Translations under genes and position numbers: made by a program
Source: Steromphala cineraria
Taxonomy: Eukaryota; Mollusca; Gastropoda; Trochida; Trochidae
Direction of reading: 5' to 3'
NCBI GenBank assembly: GCA_916613615.1
Contig: OU744720.1
Location: forward strand, 72,815,338 to 72,879,337
Length of the DNA: 64,000 nucleotides
Shown here: in pieces, positions 34,515 to 62,944 of the stretch
Layout: each line of letters opens with the position of its first letter
Position numbering within the stretch: position 1 is the first letter of the stretch
Notes under the pieces: generated by a model
Databases searched by the model: none
Told to the model about the DNA's origin: nothing
What the model saw: the letters and a program-made list of their open reading frames with translations, nothing else

Positions 34515-36260
34515 CCTTAAATTTTATTTACTGGACAAAAATAGTTATAGGATATAATCATAATAGGTAGGTGTATTAAAAGAATGACGAATTCATTAAA
34601 TATCAATCATTAAAAGTCCAATATCCCTTACTTGGTTTGTCCAGTTAGATGCAGCTTCACCATACAAGACACATTTCAGCCATGATTAGTAACTGTGTTT
34701 GATTTAATCATTGAATTCAACTGTTTTCTGTAATTGTTTAATGAAGGTCACAACCAGAGTGAGACTGATATTTACCATAACAGTGCGACATTTGATCGTT
34801 ATTTTGCAGGATAATGTTCTTGACTCCATAAAGCTACTTTTTGGGGAAATGCCGACCCCTTTGATTATGGTGACCTTCACTTTAAATCCAACATCGTTTG
34901 TAAGCCCACAATTTAAGAACTTTTCTTTACATTCTCTTCATATTTTGTACAAAGCTGATTTGGAAAGATGCAAGGCCCTGTTGGTTTTTTATCCTTGCAT
35001 TTGTTCAAGGTTGCAGTGAATCAAAATAACAAATATGGTCAGCATAATTACCAACAGACACCCCTCGAAATCAATGAGTAGTGTTTTATTACGGGTAAAA
35101 CTTAAAAGAATTCCATAATCGTATGATTACAACCTTTTTCGTTAATAATTTACAATAACTGTTGAAAAATAGAGCCATTGGCTTTGTAGCTCATCACGCT
35201 TCATATTTGATTTTGCTGTAGGGTTTGGCCAATGTGGTTTCCCCTTGGTAGGGGCCACAGCTCACCAGTGGTTTTCTTATTTTGTAAGATAAAAGGTGAT
35301 TTGATGTGTGAGAGTCAAGTTAGGTATCATAAATGTTGGTTATGATATCTGGAGCCCAATGTTTATTATGTATTTTTCCACTACAGTCAAACTTACTTTT
35401 GGTGAAAATTGAGTACCAATACAAATTCAGTTGTTATTTCATAAAATGTCAACATGGACGATCTTTTTGGTGAATTAATTAATCTAATGTACATTTTTAA
35501 TGTTTAAGGACTAATTTTTAAGGGGTGCTTTATATTTTTCATAGGTATGGTGCAATGATGTAAGAGAGGGGGCATTGAGGTCTGAAGATGATATAGTGAT
35601 GACAAAACAATTGTTCAAAAGTTACCAAAATGCATCTATTTCTTCAAGAACCTGACTGTAACCTCAAACGGTCATGAAACTAATAATGTATAACCTCCCT
35701 TCAGTTAAGGAATTCTTTTAACTCTTGCTGAGTCAAAAAAAGGAGAAATAGTAAACATATTTCCAAGGTGAGTGATACTGATAGACATCCTCAAAATCAT
35801 CCACAAGGAATGTTACTTAGCATGAATCCAAAACAAGGCCTCATTTCTCTCGAGGGACATAGTGATAGAGTTATTGTTGAGCCCAGCTTCGGCAGTATTG
35901 CAGCCGTAAGTGGCTTGAGATTTAGTGAAAGAGGACCTCATACATCTTACTTGGTCATTATTTGTAGGGAGCGGCATTAACATAAGCACTGATGTACTTG
36001 TTTGCCAATCCCACCACATTCAGTGAATGAATATGTTTAAACCATATTGGAGAATGGGAGTAAATGTTTACTTTACAAAAGCATCACTAATTTGCTGAAA
36101 TTGTCCACATTATAAGTATGTTTCTTCAAACTAAACCATATGTTAAACATGAGTCATCAGAAGATGACATATCCCACCGGTTCCACATGATCGTAAGATG
36201 TAAACCTTTGAAAGATAATTGTAAATTTTTCAAGCAAGGTTCATAATAGTATAAGCTAAT

Positions 36261-36590
36261 ATATATGAAACGAAACCTTTCATGAACAGAGTCCAAATAA
36301 GAGCCGTTTCCATGGAAATAATAAAAAATAAAAATTTCAGAAATGTGAAAATATCAAAAGGCACCACTTAAGTAGGTGGGCAATACACATGTAAAGTTTA
36401 AGAAAGATATGTGGACCGGTTTTATATATATGAAACGAAACCTTTCATGAACAGAGTCCAAATAAGAGCCGTTTCCATGGAAATAATAAAAAATAAAATT
36501 TTCAGAAATGTCAAAATTTCAAAAGGCACCACTTCAGTAGGTGGGCAATACACATGTAAAGTTTCAGAAAGATATGTGGACCAGTTTTTG
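36261..36590. repeat. 165-bp direct tandem duplication
   Basis: The two copies (36261-36425 and 36426-36590) begin ATATATGAAACGAAACCTTT and differ at only a few positions. A 'ttacggacggacggac' tail follows at about 36616, the same motif as at 3080 and 7627. The unit looks like a dispersed element with a partial tandem copy. Confidence 0.8.
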
Positions 36591-38257
36591 AGTTCTGCTC
36601 CGGAAACGAAATTATTACGGACGGACGGACATACAGACGGACAGGGTGATGACTATATCCCATGGTATTACATACCGGTGGGATAAAAAATGAATTAATT
36701 AAGATATACCGGTACCAATATCAACAGAATCCAAAAATTTTGGATCAAAGAAATCAAAAGAATAGTTCAATTTTAACACAAATTTTATTTCTCATTTGTG
36801 AACAATGCGCAAAATATAGCGGCATATCCAAGCTCACAATGCTTACATGATAAAAACAGAGTGCATAGAAGAAAGAATGAAGTAAATGTTAGTTCTGGGA
36901 TAATTGATATATTCCTATCATTCAATCAATCTGAACACCTAAATTTCACTTAGAGCTGATCCCAAAACCGTAGTATCACCAATGAATGCTTGTTGATTAA
37001 ATAAAATCTGAACATGTTGTGCAATAAAGTGTCCATAAACTTATCCTCAAGTGAAGACATTTCCTACAACACAACCAAGCTCTTTCTGTCAGTAATAAGA
37101 CATAGTTATTTAAAGTAGAAATACTCCATCTTAAAGCATATCTAGATCAGAATAATCATTAATATAAAAATTCAAATACATGAAGCTATTTTGGAAATCT
37201 ATATGATATGATGATAGAGCTTGGTTTACTGTTGTCAAAAAGCCACAATGTCCATTAAACACTATCACAGATATGCAGCCACTGCTTTGAAACACTAGTT
37301 CAGTAATATCCAGTCGTTCCTGTTAACATCTTTAGATTATCATATTTGGTTCTTAAAAATGTATTTTGATTAAAACTTTCAGCATTGTCTGGTAGTTCCT
37401 GTTTAAACTTCATACTTATTGTATGTGGATATTTTCCAATTGCATTTGGATTTAACATTTCAATATTTTGTATCCAAAGGTTAAACAAATATTGTAAAAG
37501 CCTACAATTCATTAAGATCTAAATAGTGAGCTTCACTAGACTAAAGATATCTCTCAAGAGACTACTCAAGTCATATCTTTCAACTTACCTTTCATTATTC
37601 ACTTTCATGCAGGATTGCCCAACAACTATCAGTAAAACACTGATAACTATTCTTACTTTTTCCTCAAACACTAATGGTGTTAAAGTCTTTGTGACGGATT
37701 CTTTACACTTTATAACTAATTCTTGTCAGAAGTAAGTGCACATGACAGATTAAGGACTACGAGTCTGTATCTATATTATTTAGGATATGTCAGAATATGT
37801 GACTTCAGATTATCTGCAGAGAAAACGGATTATGAATTGAGATTTAGAATTCTGTATTGTACATTTCAAGTTTCCACCTGTAATGAGGTAAAGAATCCTT
37901 ATATGAACTACCCTAGACAAGTCCAGTTATTGCATGCAGTAATGTGAGTAAAGTAAACAAAAGTATTTTGGCAAGTACAATTATCAACAAGCAGTATCAT
38001 CAATGTTTCTTTATCATATTGAGCAAACACTTGCTGCTAAGGGACTTAAAAGAATATGAGCAAGACATTTTTGTTCGAACTGAATATCATTGCTTCTAAA
38101 AGCAAAATAAAAACAGCCTTAATGAAATGAAAATTTTCCTTGAAAAAGATTCATTCACAACCAGGAAAAGAAATGTACATAAAGAGCTAAAAAGGATAAA
38201 TAAATGAGAACTACAGGAATGATGCTCTTACCCATGACATAAAGAAATTTGCAATAA

Positions 38258-38620
38258 AGGGGCAGTAGCATGTTTTTTGATAATTTTATATTTCAAATAC
38301 TTCACTGCTAATTGTAAGTTAATGCTAAATCATAATGTATTAATTTGACAGTGTCAACAATCACATTACACAAGCCAATGATCCATAGTCAGAGGACAAA
38401 GTATGGAGATTCACATAAATTCCATTGGCGGCCATTTTTTTGTGAACACCTTTAATTCATTTTGTGTAAGAAAAAGGAATCGCATGGCTAAACTTTACGT
38501 TATATATTTGAAATAGTACTGATTCACTTAGTTTTAATTCATTTTCTTTCAATTGGAACCAATAATTTTCATTTTCCTGACATCACCTTATATTCCCCAT
38601 AAAAACGTGCTACTGCCCCT
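38258..38620 (+). mobile_element. TTAA-type MITE, copy 1 (363 bp)
   Basis: Inverted ends AGGGGCAGTAGCATG... and ...CGTGCTACTGCCCCT, flanked by ATAA on the left and TTAA on the right. It is over most of its length similar to 46182-46522 in the same orientation. Confidence 0.75.
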
Positions 38621-39982
38621 TTAATCTTATCAAATAATACAAGCTATCAACATCATCATAAAGCCAACATATCACAATAAATAACATGGATGCCCTGGCC
38701 TCCTGTGGCAGGAGAACGTGGAAATGATTGCAATATCTAAAAGTACATTTCACATACCTGATGATTGATTGTGAACAAAAGTGACAAAATATACATACAA
38801 TTGTTACCATGGTTACATGACAATGGTGAGTATAACAGGCATAACAAGTGACCATTTCCATGCATATCTACAAAGGTTTCCTTATAGAAGGAATATCTGT
38901 ACAAATGGCTGTCATGAGATCTAGGAATATTTCATCTCATGGACATTGGGTAGGCTTAAAACAGTCTGATTTATCATGAGGCATCCTTGTATCAATCTTT
39001 TGATAATGAATCATCAACTTGGCTTCATAATGACTACAAAACAGTTTCAGAATTTGTAAAAGGGGACTGTTTGTGGTAGGTTGTGGTATTAAGGTTGGTG
39101 AATCTTGTTTTATACAATTCATAAAGATAAACTTAAATAGGTTAAAAATATTGTAATTTTGGAAGACTGCAAAGTTCGCCTTTTGTCTATCAAGTACTAT
39201 TTTTCATAAAATAATTAATTCCAAGACCATAAATGTTGTTCAAACATAAAAATCTATTAATAAATGGTACGTTTATATCCATATCACACTTCCATACCGA
39301 TTTTGAAATGGTCCTAAACTGAATATGAATTTTCTCTTTCAGTTTTACAAGTGTCAAATTCTTGTGAATGTACCATTATGTATTTAATGCGATTAAACTT
39401 AAAGCAAACATTTCCTCTACCTCACATAATTTAGAAAGCTACTTTCAAGAATGTACTGAACATGACTGTTAGTTTGGAATGCTGTTTCACAGTAAAGAAA
39501 GAAACCTACTTTAACAAATGCAGACTCACACAAAGGCTTAACCTCTACAAAACAAATGACAGTCACATAGAGCAAATCTAATGAAAAGAAATGTAACATG
39601 AAATCACATATGAAGTGTCTGTCCAGTACATGTTGATAAGAATAACGGCATCCATGAATTGCCTAAATTTGAACGATGAATTTCATCCTAGAAGAAAAAG
39701 AAAGCAAAAAGAAAAGAAAGAGACATTTCCATGGACGATGGCCCCATGATATCCACCCGGATCCTTAAACAGTTTTATACTGTTGCTCTGGTAGAGTCAA
39801 GTATTCTCCATGAAAGATGTATTTCTGCAGCACAACACAGTATATACAGCTGACAGCACTGGAACATATATCACACCACATCTCTTTCATCCAGTCCAGC
39901 ACAACGAATATTTTGATCATGACTGTGAACAATGCACACATTCAAGACATGCACAAGAGGTGAAGCACACTTCCATCTCCAA

Positions 39983-57008
<17,026 letters not shown>

Positions 57009-57789
57009 GTTATATTCGAGTAGATAATCCACGGGCTTTCGAATTAAACCATAATGATATGAAAAAGTTTTCATCTATGCGTTCTACACGACTTCATCGT
57101 CGGCGTCCTGCTCACAACCTGCGTGAAGAAGCCATGCGCAGTCATAAGAAATAGTTCCTCCTGTACATTGAAGTAATAAGACCAGTTTTAAAATAAGTTG
57201 CTATTCAAGGCTACATGAATATCAATGTTCTTATCCTTGATCGTTTAAAATACATTATGCATCAGTTTTGTATTGAAATAATTTATCAAGCTAAGGTGCG
57301 TAGTAATTCGTCCCTAGCCCACCGAGACGTGATGACAGCCAAGCTTAGTAAACAAATCAACAAAAATATTTTTCTTGGACTATATGACCTGTTGTTAACC
57401 ACGATAATTTACATTTGATTTTTTCATTTCAATGACCTGCTGAAGTATTTTTTTATCACTTGATACTTTTGTATTTAAGGTTACTTGGTTTCCCAAAAAC
57501 TCGAACTATCCAAAAAATGTCAAATTGCGACGCATCACATCTTCCTAACAACTATTGACAATAGTTGGTTCCCATTGCTAAAAATTCTCGTTCGGTAGAT
57601 AAATCGATAGAGTGAAAAATTAAAACTCTCAAGACCAACACTCGTTCTTGATCTCCCCATCATGATGAATTGATATTATTTACATGTATATATTCGAAAC
57701 GATCTCTCGATTATGTTCTTTCATTTTCCTTTTGCTGTAATGTTAAACACTCGCCCTTTAGGCCCGCATAATAAACTAAAGCTATCTAA

Positions 57790-58128
57790 AGGGTCAGTAG
57801 CACGTTTTTAGGGGGAATATAAGGTGATGTCAGGAAATAAATATGAATTGTTCCAAATAAAAGACAATGTATTTAAACTATATGAAGCTGTAATAAATCA
57901 ATTACACAATGTAAACTTCAGCCACGCGATTCTTTTTTATTACATAAAATGAATTAAAGGTGTTTACACAAAAATGGACGCAATGGACTTTGTAACTTGT
58001 TCTCTGACTATGAATGATTGGTTTGTGTAATGAAATTTTGTCACTATCAAAATAATACATTTACCGTTAACAAACAATCATATGTGAAAATTTAAAAAAA
58101 AATCACCCAAAAGCGTTCTACTGCCCAT
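57790..58128 (-). mobile_element. TTAA-type MITE, copy 3 (339 bp, inverted)
   Basis: The same family as 38258-38620 and 46182-46522 in reverse orientation: it begins AGGGTCAGTAGCACG with 'aatataaggtgatgtcagga' and ends CTACTGCCCAT followed by TTAA. The left flank is CTAA (one change). It lies about 780 bp upstream of the NKAIN start codon. Confidence 0.75.
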
Positions 58129-58498
58129 TTAAAAGGGTCCCATTTACATGTCATGTCAACATGGTTATTTTTTTTATCTAGAGCATCAATTTTATTTCTG
58201 CAGTCAAGAATAAATATGATATGAGGGAACCCTAAAATAAATGTGTTGTTCGAGTAACACAATGCAAAAATTATAGAGTTAGGATATTATAAGACCTACC
58301 AGTTACTTGTTTTGTATAAAATGAGAAAAAGCGAGTTTGATACCCAATCATTCACGAGTTTTAAAAAAAAGTATTAGATGGAAGGGGGTTTAGTATTTTG
58401 TTTTATACTTGTCCTAAAAATCAAGCAAGATTGCCGACAGTGTGCTGAAAGTAACATTTTCTCGACTCGGCAGCCATTGTGACGGCGCGCTTACTTTA

Positions 58499-58909
58499 TG
58501 ACGTCACAACAACGCAATACTGTGACGTTATGCTTGCATTGTGTTATTACACTAGTTTGATACTGTCGTATAAATATTACATAGAGGATATCTGTCTTTT
58601 CTTGACTAATACCATGTTTATCTCATCGAGTGAGGTAGAAAGTTTATATTTTCACGAGTGGCGCAGCCACGAGTGAAAATATTTAACTTGTCTACCCCAC
58701 GAGATGAGATAAACATGGTATTTGTCAAGAATTGACAGATATTCTATTTATTATATGATTAAATCCTTCTAATTACGTCAAAAAAGGCCAATTTCATGTT
58801 GAGCGGCCGCTTGGAAGAGCCCGTCACCGCGGTAACAGTGTGACGTCATATGAGAATTCATGACGTCAGACCATTGTTACATGACGTCAAAGTCTTGAAC
58901 TTGACGTCA
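58499..58909. promoter_or_regulatory. cluster of five perfect CRE-type sites (TGACGTCA)
   Basis: TGACGTCA occurs at 58499, 58841, 58861, 58882 and 58902, with TGACGTTA at 58523. The last four are spaced 20, 21 and 20 bp, about two helical turns each, so they face the same side of the DNA. TGACGTCA is the CREB/ATF palindrome. The cluster is 1.5-1.9 kb upstream of the minus-strand NKAIN start and sits between two hairpin repeats. Whether it is an enhancer or a feature of the repeat is unknown. Confidence 0.45.
58581..58747. repeat. large hairpin repeat, copy 1
   Basis: An 80-bp arm palindrome is centred on TTCACGAGTGGCGCAGCCAC-GAGTGAA. The left arm (GGATATCTGTC...ACCATGTTTATCTCATC) pairs with the right arm (GATGAGATAAACATGGTATT...GACAGATAT) with few mismatches. 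The same centre occurs in copy 2. No open frame of note. Confidence 0.85.
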
Positions 58910-58929
58910 CTCGAGTGGTGATATAGAGA

Positions 58930-59107
58930 CTATTTCATTGTTTTTGCCGAATATCATTTCTATCTCATCGAGTGGAGTGAGAAAGTGATATTTTCACGAG
59001 TGGCGCAGCCACGAGAGAAAATGACACTTTCTCACTTCACGAGATGAGATAGAAATGATATTCGGCAAAAACAATGAAATAGTCTAATAACTCTATTTAT
59101 TATAAAA
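58930..59107. repeat. large hairpin repeat, copy 2
   Basis: Same core (TATTTTCACGAGTGGCGCAG...). The outer 43 bp of each arm (AGACTATTTCATTG... to ...TCTATCTCATC) pair perfectly, yet differ from copy 1 at many positions. Both copies are followed by CTATTTATTATA. Confidence 0.85.
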
Positions 59108-59679
59108 TTTAATGATCATAAAACAGAGTTGTCGGACATCGAAAGGCAAACTTTTCCTGTTGTGATGAATTTAGAGTCTAGCAACTCCATTTATAATTTC
59201 TCGGTAAAAAGAAGTTCGATAGAAATAATGCGATATTTAACCGGAAATAGTTTTCGAAAATATATAATTGTGTGATTGTTAAATGATATCAGATATACAA
59301 TATGTTTTTGTTTATAATTAGGTGAAACAAAGGCTCCTTATCTATTTTGGAAAGTCAGTTTTGACGCGAACGGATACAGTGAGGGAAGCGTTATGTCGGT
59401 GTGTCAGATCTCTCGCTTCGTAAATTTATTTGGCGATAAAATGAACAATTATTAACTACAACAACAGGATATGAACTTCTGGTTGTTTTTCGATATCGAA
59501 GGATACATTGTCACTGCAAAATGTTAACAATAACATACCGAAAACATCGTAAAGAGTCGTTTTTCTTCAAATTAGTTCAATCCTAAACAACGCCGTGACG
59601 CGAGGCTTGTGTTCGATTTCCTCAAAGGGAGATAATCGTGTTTCAAGGGGAGGTAATAGGTTCTGTCCTACTCTTCTCA

Positions 59680-59775
59680 CCGCAGTGAAAATATGGATTA
59701 TATTTTCACTGCAGTGAAAATATGACTTTCTACTGCTTTTCTTAAAATATGGATTATATTTTCACTGTATAACCC
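59680..59775. repeat. short palindrome and duplicated flank
   Basis: CATATTTTCACTGCAGTGAAA-ATATG-type palindromes occur around 59700-59730, and 'aaaatatggattatattttcact' is present twice (about 59688 and 59746). Non-coding. Confidence 0.5.
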
Positions 59776-60128
59776 TATATGTCATTGCTTATTATATAAT
59801 AAATTATCTTATCTCTCACACGGGCGAGTAATAAATATAGTAGTTTGCCATACTATCCTGGATGGAAGCCCTAATTTGTAACAATATTTATTAAATAAAT
59901 ATTTTATCGATAAGTTTTCATTTAACTAAAGTTTGTAAGTTTTAAAGCATTATGCCGAAACCGAAACTACAGGCTACATTGACATGAATAAGAGTTATGA
60001 CTCAAAGACACGCATCATTGTCTATTTTCGACCATGTTGGCTTTTTCGACGCGTATGGAAGGCCAACATTATATAGAGACTTCGTTATACTTTATGTTTA
60101 GAATAGAATCTCACTCAAGCGTCAATAC

Positions 60129-60264
60129 CACAGGAACCCGATATCGTAAATAAAATGTAGGTAAAACGTGGGTAAGAAAGACCCGTCCCCTCTAAGTAAT
60201 AGAGTAAAAGGTCTTTCTTACCCACGTTTTACCTACATTTTATTTACGATATCGGGTTCCTGTG
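60129..60264. mobile_element. 136-bp fold-back MITE, hAT-like
   Basis: CACAGGAACCCGATATCGTA...ACGTGGGTAAGAAAGAC pairs perfectly with its complement on the right, about 55 bp per arm with a short loop. Flanks are GTCAATAC and ATCAATAC, an 8-bp target-site duplication with one change, as hAT elements make. A decayed relative lies at 34413-34514. Confidence 0.8.
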
Positions 60265-61023
60265 ATCAATACTCGTTGGCAAAATTAAAACTATTTAAAC
60301 TCGTGTTGGTATTTTGATATCAGAAGACACGATATGGTTATAGATTCTATTTTTCATCAAAATTACCATCAATCCACTAGCTATTCGAACCTGTTTGAAC
60401 TCTTTCGTTTTTAGTCAAGCTTTCTCTGCGTCGATTTTTTAAAAATCTTTTTATCAACTTTTTTATTTCAGAAACCCTGTTACGGATCGGGGCTTCCAGG
60501 CAGGCTAGTAGAAGCCCCAGTGAAATTTAAGAAGTAAATAAGATTTTAACATTTGACGGTTTTTAAATTGGAGGAAGCATTACTCTTCGGTTCTCTTCTC
60601 TTAGAAAAATTTAAAGGTCGGACTTATACGCCTTCTAGCTTTAATCCCTCCCTTCTTGTTATTCTGAGAGCAGAAAACCTCAGATCCATATTTCCTCCTT
60701 TTATAACCACCCCAATATGGTCCGATCACATTGCGTTTTTGCGATACAAACAGTAACATGTATCCTTGTTTTGATAATGAAGTGGGGATTTTTAAAGAGA
60801 TTTTATGTGACAGAATCAGACATATGCTTTGTACACACTTTTTGTCGTCATGATATAGTTATATACTGAACCCAGTTGACAAGATTCCTGCTTGGACATT
60901 TGAATTCATATCTTTTATTTGGTTAGAAACATTTCAGGTTTGGCCCTATACTTATCTGAGTAGTTTATTTTTTGACATAGAGAAAGCAAGCGATATGTAT
61001 ACTATGGGGTTTGGATTATAAAC

Positions 61024-61822
61024 CAAGAGATAAGATAAGATAAGATATAAGATAATATCTTTATTGTCCCAAGGGAAATTTGTTTTACATCATATATACA
61101 GTTCTTCAGTTACAAACAAAGCAAACTAAATGTACATGATAATATTATTATGCAAAAGATTTGTCTAAATAAACATGAGCACATCCGATTTAGTCACACT
61201 CACATTCACTTGACTAAAACAGAAATATGACATTAATCAATAAACTGCTCATTGTAGGAACGAACACTGTTTGGAATAAAAGAGTAGCGAAACCTGTTTG
61301 TTATCCCAGTCGGCATGCGCAGTCTGCGTCCTGAAGGTAGCCAAGAATATTCCGAAAAAAGAATATGTGATTGGTCACTTAAAATTTTATTTGTTTTCTT
61401 GGAAATTTGCTGCTCATAAAAATCGCCGATACTTTCAATTGGAAGTCCAATAATTTTTGAAGCTGTTTTAACAATTTTTGAGAGTTTGTTTTTATTCTGA
61501 ACAGACAGATTTCCGCAATCATTGGTATACAATATAAACAAAATCGGTGAAATAACGCAACCTTGTGGAGCGCCAGTGGATGTACTTACAGTTGAAGACT
61601 GCACTTGGTTAACCCTAACAAATTGTTGTCTATTAACTAGAAATGAGTTGATCCATCTAATGATATTAGAATTTACATTCATTTTACAAAGTTTGTCAGT
61701 AAGTAGATGAGGCTGAATAGTATTGAAAGCAGTTGAAAAATCAACAAACATAATTCTTACATATGTACCATAGCTTTCTAAATGCTGATAGATATTGTGT
61801 AGCAGAGTTATTCCTGTTGTAA
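61024..61822 (-). pseudogene. non-LTR retrotransposon fragment, internally deleted
   Basis: The minus-strand frame (61822 down to 61233) reads TTGITLLHNIYQHLESYGTY, VDFSTAFNTIQPHLL, then RQQFVRVN and GAPQGCVISPILFILYTNDC, all RT motifs of CR1/L2/Rex-like LINEs. It then jumps to the post-RT segment NKLSKIVKTASKIIG and WLPSGRRLRMP. The stretch that should carry the catalytic YADD motif is absent, so the element was deleted internally. The 3' end is a TTATC/ATCTT repeat tail at about 61024-61070. It is truncated at the 5' end near 61822. Confidence 0.85.
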
Positions 61823-62327
61823 TCTTTTAAATTCCCTACATTTGTCTCTGCGTACACTCCGACTGGTTAATGATTACCGTTTATGTATTGTACTTTGATA
61901 ATACGATACATTATCCGTTAAGTTTCCGTTATTTGTGTACTTTGATTTCTCATATTTTCTTGCATTTTTGTTATTAGTTTTTTTTCAGTGTGAACTTTTG
62001 TATGTAAAACTCTGGTTTATCAGAAAAGTGCCAGATGAAGATAATGCAATGAAAGGGCTTGATTGTCAAACTTAGAAAAAACAATTTTCGGCTTTTGTGT
62101 ATGCCCGGTAGGCTTAATTGTGCATCTTTTTTGCATATTTTGATGAATCAGGGACAATCTGATTAATGAAATTGTGTTAGGAGGATCGTGATTTTAATAT
62201 GGGGATTTTTTTCTTATGATTGCTGACACTATGTATCCCCCAGTGAGCAAAGGTGCCAATTCCCCTTTTGCTTGAAAACTTGGTCATGAAGAAAATGCCA
62301 CCCACTGCTAACGGTCTGATAAGTTAT

Positions 62328-62465
62328 GAATAAGACATGGTCTACATGCGTTATTAGGAATAAAGGATGTTTGGCCGCGGTATTTTGCCCATGGGCAAAT
62401 CACGAGGGTAGACATCAATTATTCTTAATACTGCCCACGGAACATGTCTTGTCTTATTAATAAAC
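62328..62465. repeat. imperfect inverted repeat
   Basis: AATAAGACATGGT on the left pairs loosely with ACATGTCTTGTCTTATT on the right, and there is an inner TTTGCCCATGGGCAAA palindrome. MITE-like but diverged. Confidence 0.4.
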
Positions 62466-62570
62466 CGCCAAGTAGTTATAACTAAATCGACAGTGATAAT
62501 GTAAAAAGAGTGTAGAACAGAAGCGACCGTAAAATATCAAAACTCAAAAACATATTGGCTCCATCAGTGC

Positions 62571-62640
62571 TGTCGCAAAAGCTCAGTTGTCAGAGCATTG
62601 GCTTCAGCGTAGTGGAGTGTGAACTATACGAAGAGGGATA
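62571..62640 (+). repeat. possible tRNA-derived SINE head
   Basis: AAGCTCAGTTGTCAGAGCAT resembles a tRNA A-box/D-arm. The expected B box (GGTTCGAATCC) is only weakly matched downstream, so this is not an intact tRNA gene. Confidence 0.25.
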
Positions 62641-62914
62641 TATCACACATATGTGCTCTCGCGAAGGGAGACAATGTTGATAATTACCTGCACCCGAGGG
62701 ACATTATTTGAATAATTCCCCTCAATTCTCTTGCAAGTCAGAAGTAAATTAATATATACGGTATGAAGACCTCAAAACACAATAGAGTGACGTCATTAAA
62801 GGATTATAAGTTTGCTTTTAGATAGGTTTCCGAAAAACAACATTTGCCTGATGTACATGTATATGCATAACAAAGGTAATTGAATTTGACAAGTAACTGA
62901 TTGTCTGTAGTTAT

Positions 62915-62944
62915 GGGGGATGGGGGCGGGGGGCGTTAGGGGGG
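62915..62944 (+). other. G-quadruplex-type G-rich run
   Basis: Four G-tracts of five or six (GGGGG-AT-GGGGG-C-GGGGGG-CGTTA-GGGGGG) within 30 bp in an otherwise AT-rich intergenic region. Confidence 0.65.

Larger units (their letters stand above)
33276..39982. other. region between the homeobox and NKAIN genes (both 3' ends converge here)
   Basis: Both neighbouring genes point into this region, so it holds their 3' UTRs. No further exon was found. AATAAA motifs for the homeobox gene occur at about 33780 and 34175. A TTTATT (AATAAA on the minus strand) lies at about 36784 for NKAIN. Repeats here are listed separately. Confidence 0.45.

Noticed and set aside
62571..62640. A tRNA gene
   Set aside because: Only an A-box-like stretch is present; no acceptor stem pairing or convincing B box.
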